A stretch of DNA of 64,000 nt from Liolophura sinensis. Lineage: Eukaryota; Mollusca; Polyplacophora; Chitonida; Chitonidae. Of this stretch, positions 34,571-48,010 are shown in pieces. Under the pieces are notes generated by a model. That model ran no database searches. It was not told where the DNA came from and saw only the letters and a list, made by a program, of their open reading frames with translations. Each line of letters opens with the position of its first letter. The stretch's first letter is position 1. The DNA is taken from NCBI RefSeq assembly GCF_032854445.1, contig NC_088306.1, forward strand, positions 1,366,501 through 1,430,500. The letters are read 5' to 3'. The translations under genes were made by a program, and so were the position numbers.

Positions 34571-35822
34571 TCACGTTAAACGTTTTGTCAGATACCTGTT
34601 GGTGTCCAGAGGTTTCGTCCGCGCAAAACTGTCTCTTACCAGTCACTTTTAGTTCCACAAAACCTCGTAATGTTCTCATGTTAAGTGACGTCCAGTGGAC
34701 CGCCCTTCCACAGAGCAGACATGTTTCGCATAGATTAACAGCGTGACATGCGCTGAGACGCATTTCCAGTGTAATCAATATGGCGCACTGGGAATTAATA
34801 AACCAATCAGAGTGCACTTACGTCATCATTTTGAACCGTTGATTATCGTTGTTGTGATTGGAGCTTTGTTAAGGGTTTCGGTACAACGATGTCCGCTCAA
34901 CACGAGAAAACGCAGGACAGATGAGATTGTACGAGACTGCATGCATGTGAACTTTAAACCCAAATGACAATGGAAAAATCAGGTATCGAGGAGTGTAAAG
35001 GAAATCTAACACACACGGGTAACATTTATTAAACATTTATTTGCAAAAGTAGAAAATTAAAAAAAAAATACAAACACAAAATCATATATAAAAACGTTAT
35101 TGAAGCAAGTTTTGGACGTGAGTTTGAGCATATTTTACCATACTGATTCCGGCCCATTTTATAAAGTTACCAAAGAGACTATGTCACGGTTATGGTAAGT
35201 CGATGACATTAAGCCGGGTGAAGGATACGGATGCATGATTCAAGATGTCGTACTTAAATGAAAAGAGAGCTTAAAGTTGAAGTAAGCATCGCTAGGCATA
35301 CAGTTAAAAATTATATGTAGGAGTAGTTTTAGTCACATTTTAGGCATTTTAAACACACATGCATTCAAATATTTAAATTCGCCTTAGATTTTATTTATTT
35401 TCGCCTGTAAGCCAAGCTGTTTGTAACGGGCATCATAGAATTCAAACATTTAAATGCGTTTAGCACTCTTTAAAAAGTCGGACAAAATAAACTAAGGTTT
35501 TTTTGTACCGCATAATTTTCAGATGTCAGTCTGGTGAGCCTTTTTCAATTTTCAACCTTATTTCATGTGAAATATAAAAATGAAGAAGAACGTATCTCAT
35601 GGCACTATTTCCCCCCCAAAACATTACTGAGAAAACACGATTGAGAAAACTTTATGATTTCACTTCAGTTTTCCTCGTTTCAGACAATTTCGAACTACTG
35701 AGCACAGTGAAGATAGGATGACTCCCGTTTGAGCTATCTAGTTCCATATGTTAAAGCTACGCGTACATCCTAAACGTCAGGCACAAATGGAAAAGTTATC
35801 TCCCCTCCGACTGTCACCGTTT

Positions 35823-35983
35823 TTAATCTTCTTGACTGCTCGATTCCGGTTTATTCATTCTCACTGCAGGGATTGTGGGGAGATTTTCGCCACCACGATC
35901 AAGCCTCCAGAACCAATGGAAGAAGTAAAGACTGGATATCGTTCCGAAACGGGCTGCCCATCCAAAATCCGTCGATCCTGAGC
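35823..35983 (-). CDS. Metalloprotease exon 27: novel C-terminal exon
   Basis: A strong acceptor (CCCCTTTCCCAG) and the correct phase join this exon to exon 26 across a 3.3-kb intron. It encodes 52 residues beginning GSGSTDFGWAARFG, with an aromatic run (YFFHWFWRL), and then a stop at 35823-35825. No domain is recognised. Candidate AATAAA signals on the minus strand lie at about 35390-35399. A further unseen exon in the intron cannot be excluded. Confidence 0.6.
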
Positions 35984-38900
35984 CTGGGAAAGGGGACATA
36001 GACATGCGATAAGTATTTATATGCAATGATCAAAATTTAAATAAAAAGACTCTTTTTAAAGTGATTTCTCATCTAGCCCACCAAAATACATGTATATAGG
36101 AGTCGTGTAGAATGGCATAATAAAACTGTTAAATTAACAAAGGAATAAATAAATAAATAAACACAAAGCACATAATGCCACCAGAAACACCTTAAACTGA
36201 ACAACTTCCCCTTAAAGTCCTTTTGACGAGAGAAGTTCCAGTCTAAGACACAAACAGATGTAGTGCAATTAAACATGTTTTGACTGGTGTAAATTTATGC
36301 CACGTTTTCAATTGATTGGAGTGAATCTATACAACTGAAAGCCAAAACCAACTGTCATATTATTTATCTAACTTGAACGGTATAGAACGAAGATCTTCAG
36401 TTTCCTCAGAACTCAAGAACATTTCTGACGGCTGAGAACTGTAACGGGGGTGTACACTGAATAGTCCTAAGTGAGCTACCATCCTTGGGCAAGTATATGA
36501 CAAACGTCGCGATGCAGCAGAGCTAACGGTCCCTGGATTCGAACCTGCGACCTCACTGGTCAAGGCCGAATCGATCGGCGAGAAGAATACACCTAGGCCT
36601 ACTTTAAGCGATTTGGCCAACGAGAACCTCTTCATAACTTAAAACCAATGTAAAGACGTGAAAATGTGAAGATCAGAAATATTGTTCACTCGAAAGGTGG
36701 ATTTTATTTATTTATTGGTATTAAACGCTGTAATCAACAAATTATTACTCATGTAACGGTGATGAGGTTTATGTGTAGAGGAAATCGAAAAGCCCGGAGG
36801 ATACCGGAGTGCCCGGACGAAATCGGAGTGCCCGAGTGAAAACAATCGAACTTCACTATTGGTACTTGACAAATCTATTTACTTAAAGCTGCAGTCGTAG
36901 CTGCGAGAGCTGGATTAGATTTATTTATTTATTTATTTGTTTGGTGTTTTACGCCGTGCTCAAGAATATTTCACTTATACGACGGCGGCCAGCATTTTGA
37001 TGGAAGGAAACCGGGCAGAGCCCGTGGGAAACCCACGACCATCCGCAGGTTGCTGACAGACTTTCCCACTTACGGCCGGAGAGGAAGCCAACATGAGCTG
37101 GACTTGAACTCACAGCGACCGTATTGGTGAGAGCTGGATTAGAGCACAAGACTTCATGGTGGAAAATACATTGATTGGTTTGTCTGGGTGAGCTATATTA
37201 TGCTGATGTGCAACAATGCAAGGACAGTTATTTGTAATACAGACGTGACATTGCACTTTTACCTGAGAACTCCCCCCCCCCCCCCACCTCCCCCAAGGTT
37301 CGTGATTTGTGATAGACAGAATAACTTTGTTAATTCGTATTCATATCATGCTGACATCAGTACCGTGATGAAACACGAAGTGTATACTAAAGAAATCTTC
37401 TTTGTGCAGTGTTAAGGTTTTATGTGATGAGGCCATACTGAGTCAAATGACAAGGTGATAGAGGCTCATACTAGATCACTATATTAGTCATTTGACTCAT
37501 ATGACATCAGTGCTGGCCTAGTCCCGGTTATGAAGGGGTGATTCAGATGTCTTTGTTGTTTGCGACAAAGACCGATACAAATTAAAAACCATGCAAAAAG
37601 CCACGGTTTTGTGCAACAAGCGAAAGCATCCCCAGATAATGAAGCATAAAGCAAATACATAATTTTTGCAAAGCATGTAGAAAACACATTATCCCATATA
37701 AAGCAAAAAGCATGCTTATGCAAATTTTAACCATTTCCAATCATAGACAATGGATTTGTGGTAAGCTAAGTCATAGAAACTTTTACTTTAAAAGTAACAC
37801 CACAGACGTGACCAAAATGACACAAATTTTAAAGTCAACATTTACTCCTGTCGCATTTATATATTAAGTTTGACATCCTTATTCAGCCAGTGTCCTTTGC
37901 CAGCTTTGACAGCAGTACAGTGTCAAAAGCAAATCAACGTTTGCAGCGCAAAGCCTAAATACATACGGGGCAACCTACTGAACACTGACCAAATCAATTT
38001 GAATTTTTACGTAATTTTATTTCAGCTACAAGATGATCCAAAATTACCTTTTTAATTTTGAATCTATTGAAGGTGTTAGTGCAATAAGCATGTGGTTTTA
38101 ACTCCCAAGTCGTCACCATATTACGGCAGTTAATTCGCGTCTATCCTACTACTTGCTTGAATAAGCGAATGCTCCTCATCCGGGTACTTACGCTTTGATT
38201 CAGAGAGTACTGTACTCTCCCAAATTTTAAGACAGACAACCTATAGGAACACGATGCAGATATTTATTTATTTACTGATTGGTGTCGAACGCCGTACTGA
38301 AGATACAACGGCAGCCAGGAATATGGGTGAACCGGCGTGTTCGGAGTAAACCACGGACCTTCGACAAGTATCTGACAAACCTACTGACTTCAAGCCGAAG
38401 CCGGACGAGTGAGAGCTGGATTCCATTTCGCCTATCTCACCGAGGTCTGTTGTTGTAGTCACTCTCTATAACAACTAGTCGCTAACAAGATCTGAAAAAA
38501 TTCTATTTTCAGTGTCTGTGCAATGAAAAGATTTCTTCTGTACTTAAAGAAAGTGAAGTCGGCTGTTTCATTCATTTGTGTATTGATAGGAGGATTCTGA
38601 CTGGTACTGAGGTTTGACCTCCCCAACCAAAAGATGGCTCATCAAACGAGCTGTATACGAATTCTTGCTTTTTCTCAGATCTTGGCAGGGACAAGTCAGT
38701 TTTGAGAGTGGTTACTAGACCTGATTAGATCCGACTTTTGTGATACTGACGACAACATAAAGACTGTACAGCACTGAGAGTAAAAACAGAGCAGTGACGA
38801 CAGCGTGATAGTTGAAACATTGGCATATGCATGGTAACACTTAACCGGTGAAATTCGGCCCTTTCTCAATATACCTCAGTTAGGGTGTAAATTTTGAAAG

Positions 38901-41900
38901 TAATAGGAACTTAAACTTCCCTAACACCGGGGCATAAGCAGAATTCTCCATTCTAATAAACTATATACATAATTAGATTCTAAGAGGCATATACGCACCG
39001 ATGTAAACAGAAAAAGGTTTTTTTTTTTGCATCATATAGAGTAACGGTATAAAATGATACAGATAACCTAAGGTTGTAAGCTATTTGATCTCACTTGCGA
39101 TTTGAAGAACATTTTCGTCAAGCCAATAAACCACGACAACAAAAAAGGTGAGAACAATTAGTAAATAGTAACAAGTTACAAACGGCATGTGCTTTTTGAA
39201 ACACTGACAAATGAAAAGCCTTCACATGCGCACATCAAAGCAAACGAATGATAGACGCATATTTCTATCATAATGGAACCTAATACAGCATGAGGCTCAA
39301 GTGAGAGAAAGTAATATAAATCAGTACCTGATGATTGGTTGGGGAGGCTCGGCGCAAGTGTTGTTGGGAAGGGTTCGTCACTTCCGTCTGCGCAGTCATC
39401 GACTCCGTTATCAACCAGTCGGAGATCGACACACGAGCCGTCATCGCACGTGAACTCTGAAGGTGTGCACTGTGGGAAGACAAGGTTAGAGTTCGTGTTA
39501 AAGACAAATTTTCAAGATGGGCTTGTATATTTCGACATTTCACGTATATGACAGCAGTAAGGTTTGTGATGGAGGAAACCAGAGAGTGAACTAACTTTAT
39601 AACATTTTCTGTCAGTGTTTTTAGAATGTCAAAAATGTGGTGTCACATAGTCACTAAATGTAGCAGTTTTGTGTCCAAGTGAAAAACCCAAACAGAAAAA
39701 ATAACTGACAAATGTAACACAATTATCATCTTGTATTTACGTTAAATCAAAAACTTAAAGTTGCAGTTTATCTTTTACATATGTTGCATATGTTTGTTGA
39801 GAATGCCACCTACCGGAATGTGAAGGTAAAATGTAAAGGAATCGTAAAGCGATGTTATATATGATACAGTTAACAGTAGAATGAAGGCCAATTGAAAGTC
39901 AATACTGAAACATAAGGTTTTACCTCAGCCAATGAAATGTTTTGTGAGTTACACTGAACGGGCGGAGTGCTGCCAGTGGGGCTTGCTTCTGTAAACGAAA
40001 TGGAACACATTTCTCCTGAAGATGTTGCACGTGGTATTTCAAAAGTAAGCGAGTTAATATAATGTCAATTTAAATACTTAAATGCTTAAATATACAATAC
40101 AACTTAATAGTTAAAAAACTTAAAGGTATCCAAAATGTGAGTGTAATACCATGACAACCATGTGTGTGATACATTAAATAGTGTTTCTAATTTACTTTGT
40201 AGCCTAAATCCGTATGGCCATCTAGACAAGGTGTCAACTAGAGGTTTGAGGACAGGTCATCAGCCTGGTGAATTAACTGTCGCAGGCAAGAAAGCCTTCA
40301 AGTTCAAAGGGGAACAACAACAAAAGGAAGACTGTTACAGGAAAAAGGCAATGTTTGGAGACGTAACAAAATGGGGTTGAACAGAAAGAAGGTCTGTTTT
40401 TGGTGGCATGCAGTCATGCGCACAGCAAAGAGATTTCAAGGAAACCGTATTTACTTAAGACTTTCTTTAAGACCCCTTTAATCTTACGGCAGTAGCCACA
40501 GCTTTTGGCGCAGTTAAGTTCCATGTTGGCCGCATCACTCTCACACTTCCCGTTCGCTTTCTTTGTTGCACAGTTCGCAAGTTTGTCCTTACATAGGCCT
40601 GGGAAAAAACACAACTAATGAGTCACAACTAAACAGTCACCATTAATGAGTCACATTTATAAGTCATAACTAAACAGTCACCATTAATGAGTCACATTTA
40701 TAAGTCATAACTAAAGAGTTATGTCATGGTTATTTTTATGATAAGTTTCAACAGTTTCTTCTGAATAATTGTTCAACAATTTGGTAATTTTGAATACTTG
40801 TGCAGTGCTCGAATGAATGAAACAGATGATCGGCTCTTAAATGTATTAAAATGCACAGGAAATACATATCCATTACTATATGATTTCTCGTGATTTTCTT
40901 TCCTTTTTTTGCGAGAAAACCCGTCTCACAAAAAGCATCTGACTTACTTTCACACTGTAGTCCACCGTATCCAATTGGACATTCACACCGACACGTGGAT
41001 GTGTTCAGAGTACCGCAGTTGTGACAGGCGCTTATCTTACACGTTTGGCATTTATCTCCCTTGAATGGCAGACGACACCTACAATTGTCGCCAAATTCCC
41101 GTTCGTTGTTACACTGACATGTGTCCGTTACTGGGTCCATAAATTCCCCATTAAAACAAACTTTTCTGCTTGTCAAGCTACAATCAGAACCTGAAAGAAC
41201 AAACCATATCCAGTTTCAAATGGCAGCCAGCATTATGATAAGAGGAAGCTGGGCACAGCCTGGTGGGGTGTCAAGGTCATTATCACGTAGGATTGGAGAG
41301 GAAGCCAGCATGAGCTGGACAGTCTCATGTAACTTTTAAACTTTACAATGTAATACACTGACTTCTTCATAATTAAATAAATTTAACCCTCTGTCCACAA
41401 ATGACAGAACATTCCATTCGTTTTTGCCTTCCTCATCGTATAAACGTAGTATAGGACAACAGATTGGAAACGTAAATAACAGAGTTTTAAGTGACGTTAA
41501 TATAACAATTGCGATATTTATTTCTAAATTGTATGATAATTCAGATTATGTGTTTTTTGTGTTTGAATGGAGTGTAGGGAAATTAGGTTCCATAGGACAC
41601 TCCAAAATATAAAACAAGAAATAAGAAGTGGATTTCTTTTCCAGAGGCCACTTTCACAAAGGTGCATACTTGTACGATATCGCACATATAGGACAATGGT
41701 AAGTTAATAGCGACGTATAAAATATCGTAGGCTTATGACAAATGCTTTGTGAAAGTCGTCCCATATCTTTAGGGAAGAATTCCAAAACTGACATCTCATT
41801 AAAGTGACCAAGGAGGTGATAATACAAATACAAAACGATGAAAACCAGGTTGTGCTGGGAAAAAGTCACGGACCCAGATATGTAATTAACAAAAACGCTG

Positions 41901-44900
41901 TAATCAGCAGGTACATACCCCCAAATCCGGGAGGACACTGACATCCGCAGTTCCACCACGTGCCACCGTTTTGACAAGTTCCATTACAATGGCGATCTGA
42001 AAAAAAGACCACTTTTATATATACAAACCAGCAAAGATATACAAGAAAGTGTATAACAAATTAGAATGACATCATGTATGGCGGGCATTGAACAGTTGTC
42101 CATTAAAACACACCAGGAATGCTCTAAACCCTTAAATTTAATCATTTAATTTGCCCCTGGGAAACGCTCGACCATCCACAGGTTCGTAGTAATTTTGGGA
42201 CTTACTGCTAAGTGGCATGGAGAAATCAAACTCTATTCCATTGTTGACTGCACCTGTTGTCTGGTAAACCTGAAACAAAAGGGCACCGCTTTATAATCCC
42301 ACATACATTCAGTGCGCATGGACATGTCAACAATTTCATACAAGGCACAGTATTTGCTGCAGACAGAGTATAAAATTTGATAATATCTAAAATGAGGTGT
42401 AGTTCAAATGTGATACAAGTATAAACCTTAAAAAAAATAAAAAAATATTTACTTTATTTATTTTGAATTCATCGCTTTTTCGGTAGAGAAAATAGCACGT
42501 AAGACTGAAAAATGACCCACAATTGAGGAAAAGGGGGAGAAAACTTCACGGCAGAAGATATAACCATTAATAATTAAACACTTGAGAATTCTGAAGCAAC
42601 TCGTCAGATTCTCCGTAATACTGTTCAGGATCCTGATTCTTGCCGTGGCATTTAAGAGTTGGGAATGACGTAAAGGGAGAGATTTTTATTGATAAATCCT
42701 CATATCTATTCGCTGACGACGTTTCGATGTAAAAACTAACATCGTTGCTAAACTCTTTTTCCACAAGAAATCTTAGCCAATCGGAATTGTCGTACTATTT
42801 CAAATGCCGCCTACCTTTACAATGAGAGGCTGGTCTATTGGTCCTTTGGCCAGCAGATATTCTCGGCTGTCGTATCGCCACGCAGTGCCGCCAAAACTGA
42901 CCTCTGACGTTAGCGTGTCCGCCACGCCGCTACTCCCTGATCTTTGTGCCAAAATCGCTACGCCATCCTTCGTCCAAAGTTCTATGGGCATAATCGAACA
43001 TTGCTAAGGTATATTTTCACGTGCTTTAAGACAAAATGGAAAGAGATTTCAAGCGCGATTTGAGCCTTTTCTTTCCTAATCAAAGAATACACTGCTTTCG
43101 GAGATGACTGGTTGTTTGGGTAGCTTAAAGACAGAGATCGTTGGTTCAAATCCCCAACTGGTAAGCCCCGTCACGTTGTTAGATTTGTTTTGTTCTATTG
43201 AATGAGTGTTGGGGTTTAACGTCACGCTCAACAATTTTTCAGTCATATGACGACGAAGGAATCCTTAGGGTGTATGTAATGTACCTCCTTGTTGCAGGAC
43301 GGATTTCCACCGCTCTTTTATCTAGTGCTGCTTCACTGAGACGACTTACTGAAGGTAAGTGAGCAGCCCCGCCCGAGCCATTATACTGATATGGGTCAAC
43401 CATTCGTTGCACTAACCTCTTCATGCTAAAGTCTTAGGTGTGACGCGACCCAGGATTGAGCTTGGATCTACCGCTCCCGAAGCGGACGCTCTACCAACTA
43501 TCAGGGCCGGTCGTTTGTTCTATTGAGATTTAATGGCAATTTCAACTTTCATTTCGGTCATGGATATACCAAGACCATGTCTCATTTTCACTGTTCCACC
43601 CCAATGATTCTTGGTGCAAAGCCATGCCGAACACACTAGACATGACGCCCCAATCACGATTTCTATTCATGACTTACCCAGGTACATTCTAGGGGCCCGA
43701 GCCTTCTGTCGCTTCATCGCGATCTCGATGTCGTACGATCCGGCAGGAAGGTCGATCACAGTTATACGTTTTCCTGTAGCAGTGAAATATTTAATTTATT
43801 CAGATGATTTGTATTAAATATGGAAACACAATGGCTGTCAAGTTTATATGATGGAAGGTAAATCGGGAAGAGCGTCCCACATACGACCGGAGAGGAAACC
43901 AATATAAGCTGGATGCGATCGCATTGGTGGTTAACTACCACAAACACAAGATGTTGATTTGAAATAGAAAAAAAAACAGACATTCGTACCTGGGTCTGAG
44001 CGCACATCCACTCCGGATACAGCGTCACAGCTGAAACCATCCCCGCCACAAACTCCGCATCTGTCAAATGTTTTCCCGGGAAGTTTACCGTCACAACCAA
44101 AAGCCTTAAAATATAATTCAACAGTAATTTTGAACGAGTATATAGATGAGCATGAACTGCAAAATCGGGAATTTGAGAAACTTTTTTCAGAAGTTTGTTA
44201 ATAGTTGTAATGTAACTTGCAACATCTCTTTGACATCTCTAAAACTAGGTTCATTATTCGGTCATTGAACAAAACAGAGTTACCTACCTTACAATGACCT
44301 CTGACACAGTGACCCTTGAGCCCGGCAGCTCTGGGCCAGTCAGATCTCTCTATATTCAGATCACAGGGCACCCCGTCGTCGTAAAGCCCCCACTTCGTGT
44401 AGAGTCCGTTACTTCCGCCGTCTATACGATCACACTTTATCTCGCACTGACCGATTCCTGAGGGAGAGGTCAATTTTATGATTCACAACGACAAAAAATA
44501 ATATTCTCTTTGTAAAAAGACAATTAGACTTCCTACTGATATTAAATTTAGCTTTCAACAACTTTTAAAAAAAAACATTCCCTTGACATTCCCGCGCTTC
44601 TTCCAACTTCGATTTCTGCCAACAAAAACTGCTCTGTTTAGTAATTATAATACTATACGTGTGGTAAAAGTTCAATACAAGCAAGCCAAGAGACAGCCTC
44701 TAGTGCGCCAGGGGTTTATAAGTGGTATGCATGTGGCTGGTGTCAGAGGATTTTGCTCACTTAACGTCTTACCACAGCTGTAAGTCTGCACACTAAGCAA
44801 ATGAAGGCTAGGTGAATAGTACAGGAATGCTTGTCCCCTGCTACAAGTGTACTAATAGTGTGCCAGCAGCACACCACTACATCTCCTCTCTTTAGCCTTC

Positions 44901-47900
44901 TTCAAACTGCAATGTGTTACGTAACCCACACTACATGATAGGCCTATTATTATTTTTTGACGAAGGATATGCAAGACAAGGGAAAACAATAGCTAAAAAT
45001 AATCACATTGCTTTTTTTAGAAATTGATGCTAAATATACTAAGTTTCAGACTAAAGCTGACGACCCACACACCCTCCAACTTCTTCCAAACGGATATGTC
45101 ACTCACCAATGTCACGATAACTGGACCCTGTCGGGGCAAACATGCTGCTGTCCAGGACCCCGTTACGTAACAACTTCCGACAAACTTCTCCAGCCCGAAG
45201 CTTCCTAAGAATGGCGACGTCGTTGACGTCACCTGGACAGTCCTGCATGCAAGTAAACATGAAAATATGCATGAAATGTTGTTCACAATATTTAGCATTC
45301 CTTTTCAACGACAGAAACTCTGCATTTTACAGGGATACATAGCTAGACCCTTTATTGTCCAAACATGCTCTGACGTTAGGTTTGGCAAAAATTTTGTTCG
45401 ATAAGGTATGGCTCCAAACCAACTTAAAAGAGCGCTTCATTTAAAAGCCTTACATTGTCGGTGTGGAAGTTTGTCACAAAAAATCTACACATCAAATACA
45501 TCCCCATGTCCCGAAGTTTGCAGATACCTGTGTTCGTTATCTTTTCGTCTGTCGATTTATCTCCAGCGATTGGGCCCGACATTCCGTGGTGATTCTCAAA
45601 GTGCCCCTCTGTACTTACAGCCTAGACATATTTGATAAGCGCAGGTAACTGCATCAGGTATTTAGAGCATTCTCTGAAGTTAGTTTGAGGCCCTTCTTGC
45701 CCGAACAAACTTTTACCAAACCTAAAGTCAGAGCAATATCGGACTTTATAGCTGCTCTAGAACTACGGTACGGTGCTTTTACTGTCACAATGTTCGCAAT
45801 TAATTTCAGACGTTTTAATTTTTCAGAAACGACAGGAACGAGAGACCTGAAAAATGCAGATTAAGTGTGTATAAGTATTCATATATATCTTGTTCTTAAG
45901 TACTTCTTTGTTCGCTCGCTGACATCATCATATTTTTGGCACTGATGTTTTTTTTTCACTCTAGCCTTCCGTACCTGAGTGTTGGCGAGCTCTGCTCTGT
46001 ACTCTTCACCCTCACAGTCTGGGCTATTCAGTGGTCTGTGAGTAAAGAAACCAAACTGTCAGCTAAAAAGAGGCCAGGTAGCATTTATGACCATTATTGC
46101 TGAACGTCCCATTCATCAATATTATTACTAGAAGAAAGCTGTCGGGCTCATGGATCGAGGACATTGGTAGATCCAGGACCAAACCACCTCCTGTTGGCAG
46201 GTAGGACCACGTGACAAATCTCCAGACGTAAAGTCGCAGCTGAACCTACGGGAGATGGATTCGAACCTGCGACATCATTGCCCATGGACCAAATGGCCGT
46301 GGCGAGACCGACGCCTTAGCGAAATTTGCCAGCGAGAACCCCTATCGAAACAGTGAAGCTGTACACAAATAATAAATGTCAAGAGGACGCTGGATGGCTC
46401 AAAGGGGTTCAGCGCTGGAACACTGCCACTGTCAGGCCCTTTGCCAAAGAGGTCGTGTGGTCGAATCCAGCTCTAGCCGCTTCAGCCCCAGCTCTATGTC
46501 ACGGCGTTTGTCAGGCACATGGAAAAGGGAGGTGGTTGACCTAGATTTCTCCACCGATATACCTGGCCACCGTCATATACATACACTAAGATACATTCTT
46601 GAGTACGTCGAACAGTTAATTAATTAAATGCCAGCATTAGACATGCACCATGTAGATCAATTTTGACGACTCAAACAAGCGATAGGCAGGTTCAGTGTAG
46701 ACTCACTTGGGGTTGTCACATTTTCTGCGTGAGACTTTGGCACCTGTTCCACACGAGCGACTGGCAGGCACGAACGGCTCAAACTCGGACCATCCACCTT
46801 GCTGGATCGGAACTCGGTCAGCGGCAAGGTGCAGCTCCTCGTAAGTCAGGCATCCGCCTGCGCTGCGCAGACAAGCCTGCAGACAATGGGAACAGAATGC
46901 ATAATGACTTTCACTCTTCCAAAAGCAAACTTGTAGGCGAAACATTCTTTTATTTTGAATGTGAATCATCCATGTCGGCACCATCCCGACAATAAAACAG
47001 ACAAAAAATGAGGAATTTCGTAAGAATGGGTTATGGCATATATCTCTCTGTAGAAGAGTGTGCTTATTTATCTGAAGGGTTATTAACAAATTATTCAAGA
47101 AGATTTATCACACATGTGGCGGAAATGGATTTTACTGGAGGAGAAAACCGGAAGACCCGGAGTAAACCATCGTCAATGATTAGGTACCTTTGTACAGAAG
47201 AAGTCCGGATATCAATACTATTTGGTTGAGAACGTTATACCCTCTACGAAGAGTCGTTTTTGTTAGAAAAGAAAAGAAAATAGTTTATTAATATTTGAAT
47301 TATGAAGCTAGTTATAAGCTAAATCTTGTTTTAGACAGCTGTCTACTGAGAAGGTAACTATGGAAGCTTCACGGCCTGCTATGTCCTGCATCAATCTGTT
47401 TCGCGTATGAAGGTGACTGACCTTGCCGGGGCCACAGTACATCCCCTGGATGTTGTTCCGCCGGATCACCATCTCGCCGTAGCGTGGACCTATGTTGGTG
47501 TTCAGGCACACATGATAGGTACAGCTGTCCTGTAAATGAGAGGAACAAACATCTCCGTGTTATTCTTTCAAGGGATGTTTTAGACTAGACGATATTTAAA
47601 GAGCCATAGATTACGTTTGTCCAAACCCAATGGCAGTTGTTCACTCATAATGTGTAGCATTCTGTGACCGAACTCAGTAAAGTGAATGCAAGAAACATCA
47701 TAGCATGTATACTTAATATGCATTCTGTTGATTTTAATTTATCATCAGATAAAAAAATGTTCTTTTGGTATTCTAAAAACTATTTTGACATAAAAGTCAC
47801 GTATTTAAGAACACACAGCAGGTGAATTAGAGGCTAAAAGCTCACCAACGAAGCCAAATGAGGGAACACCCAGAACCGGAAGCCAGCACCAACTTGTCCT

Positions 47901-47946
47901 TCACATGATTCGTCTTTCGTCTCGTACATTCCTGGAAATGAAAACA

Positions 47947-48010
<64 letters not shown>

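Noticed and set aside
36360-36635. 91-aa minus-strand frame in the last metalloprotease intron
   Set aside because: It contains a tRNA-like B-box and matches other SINE-type remnants (46130-46340), so it is repeat DNA.
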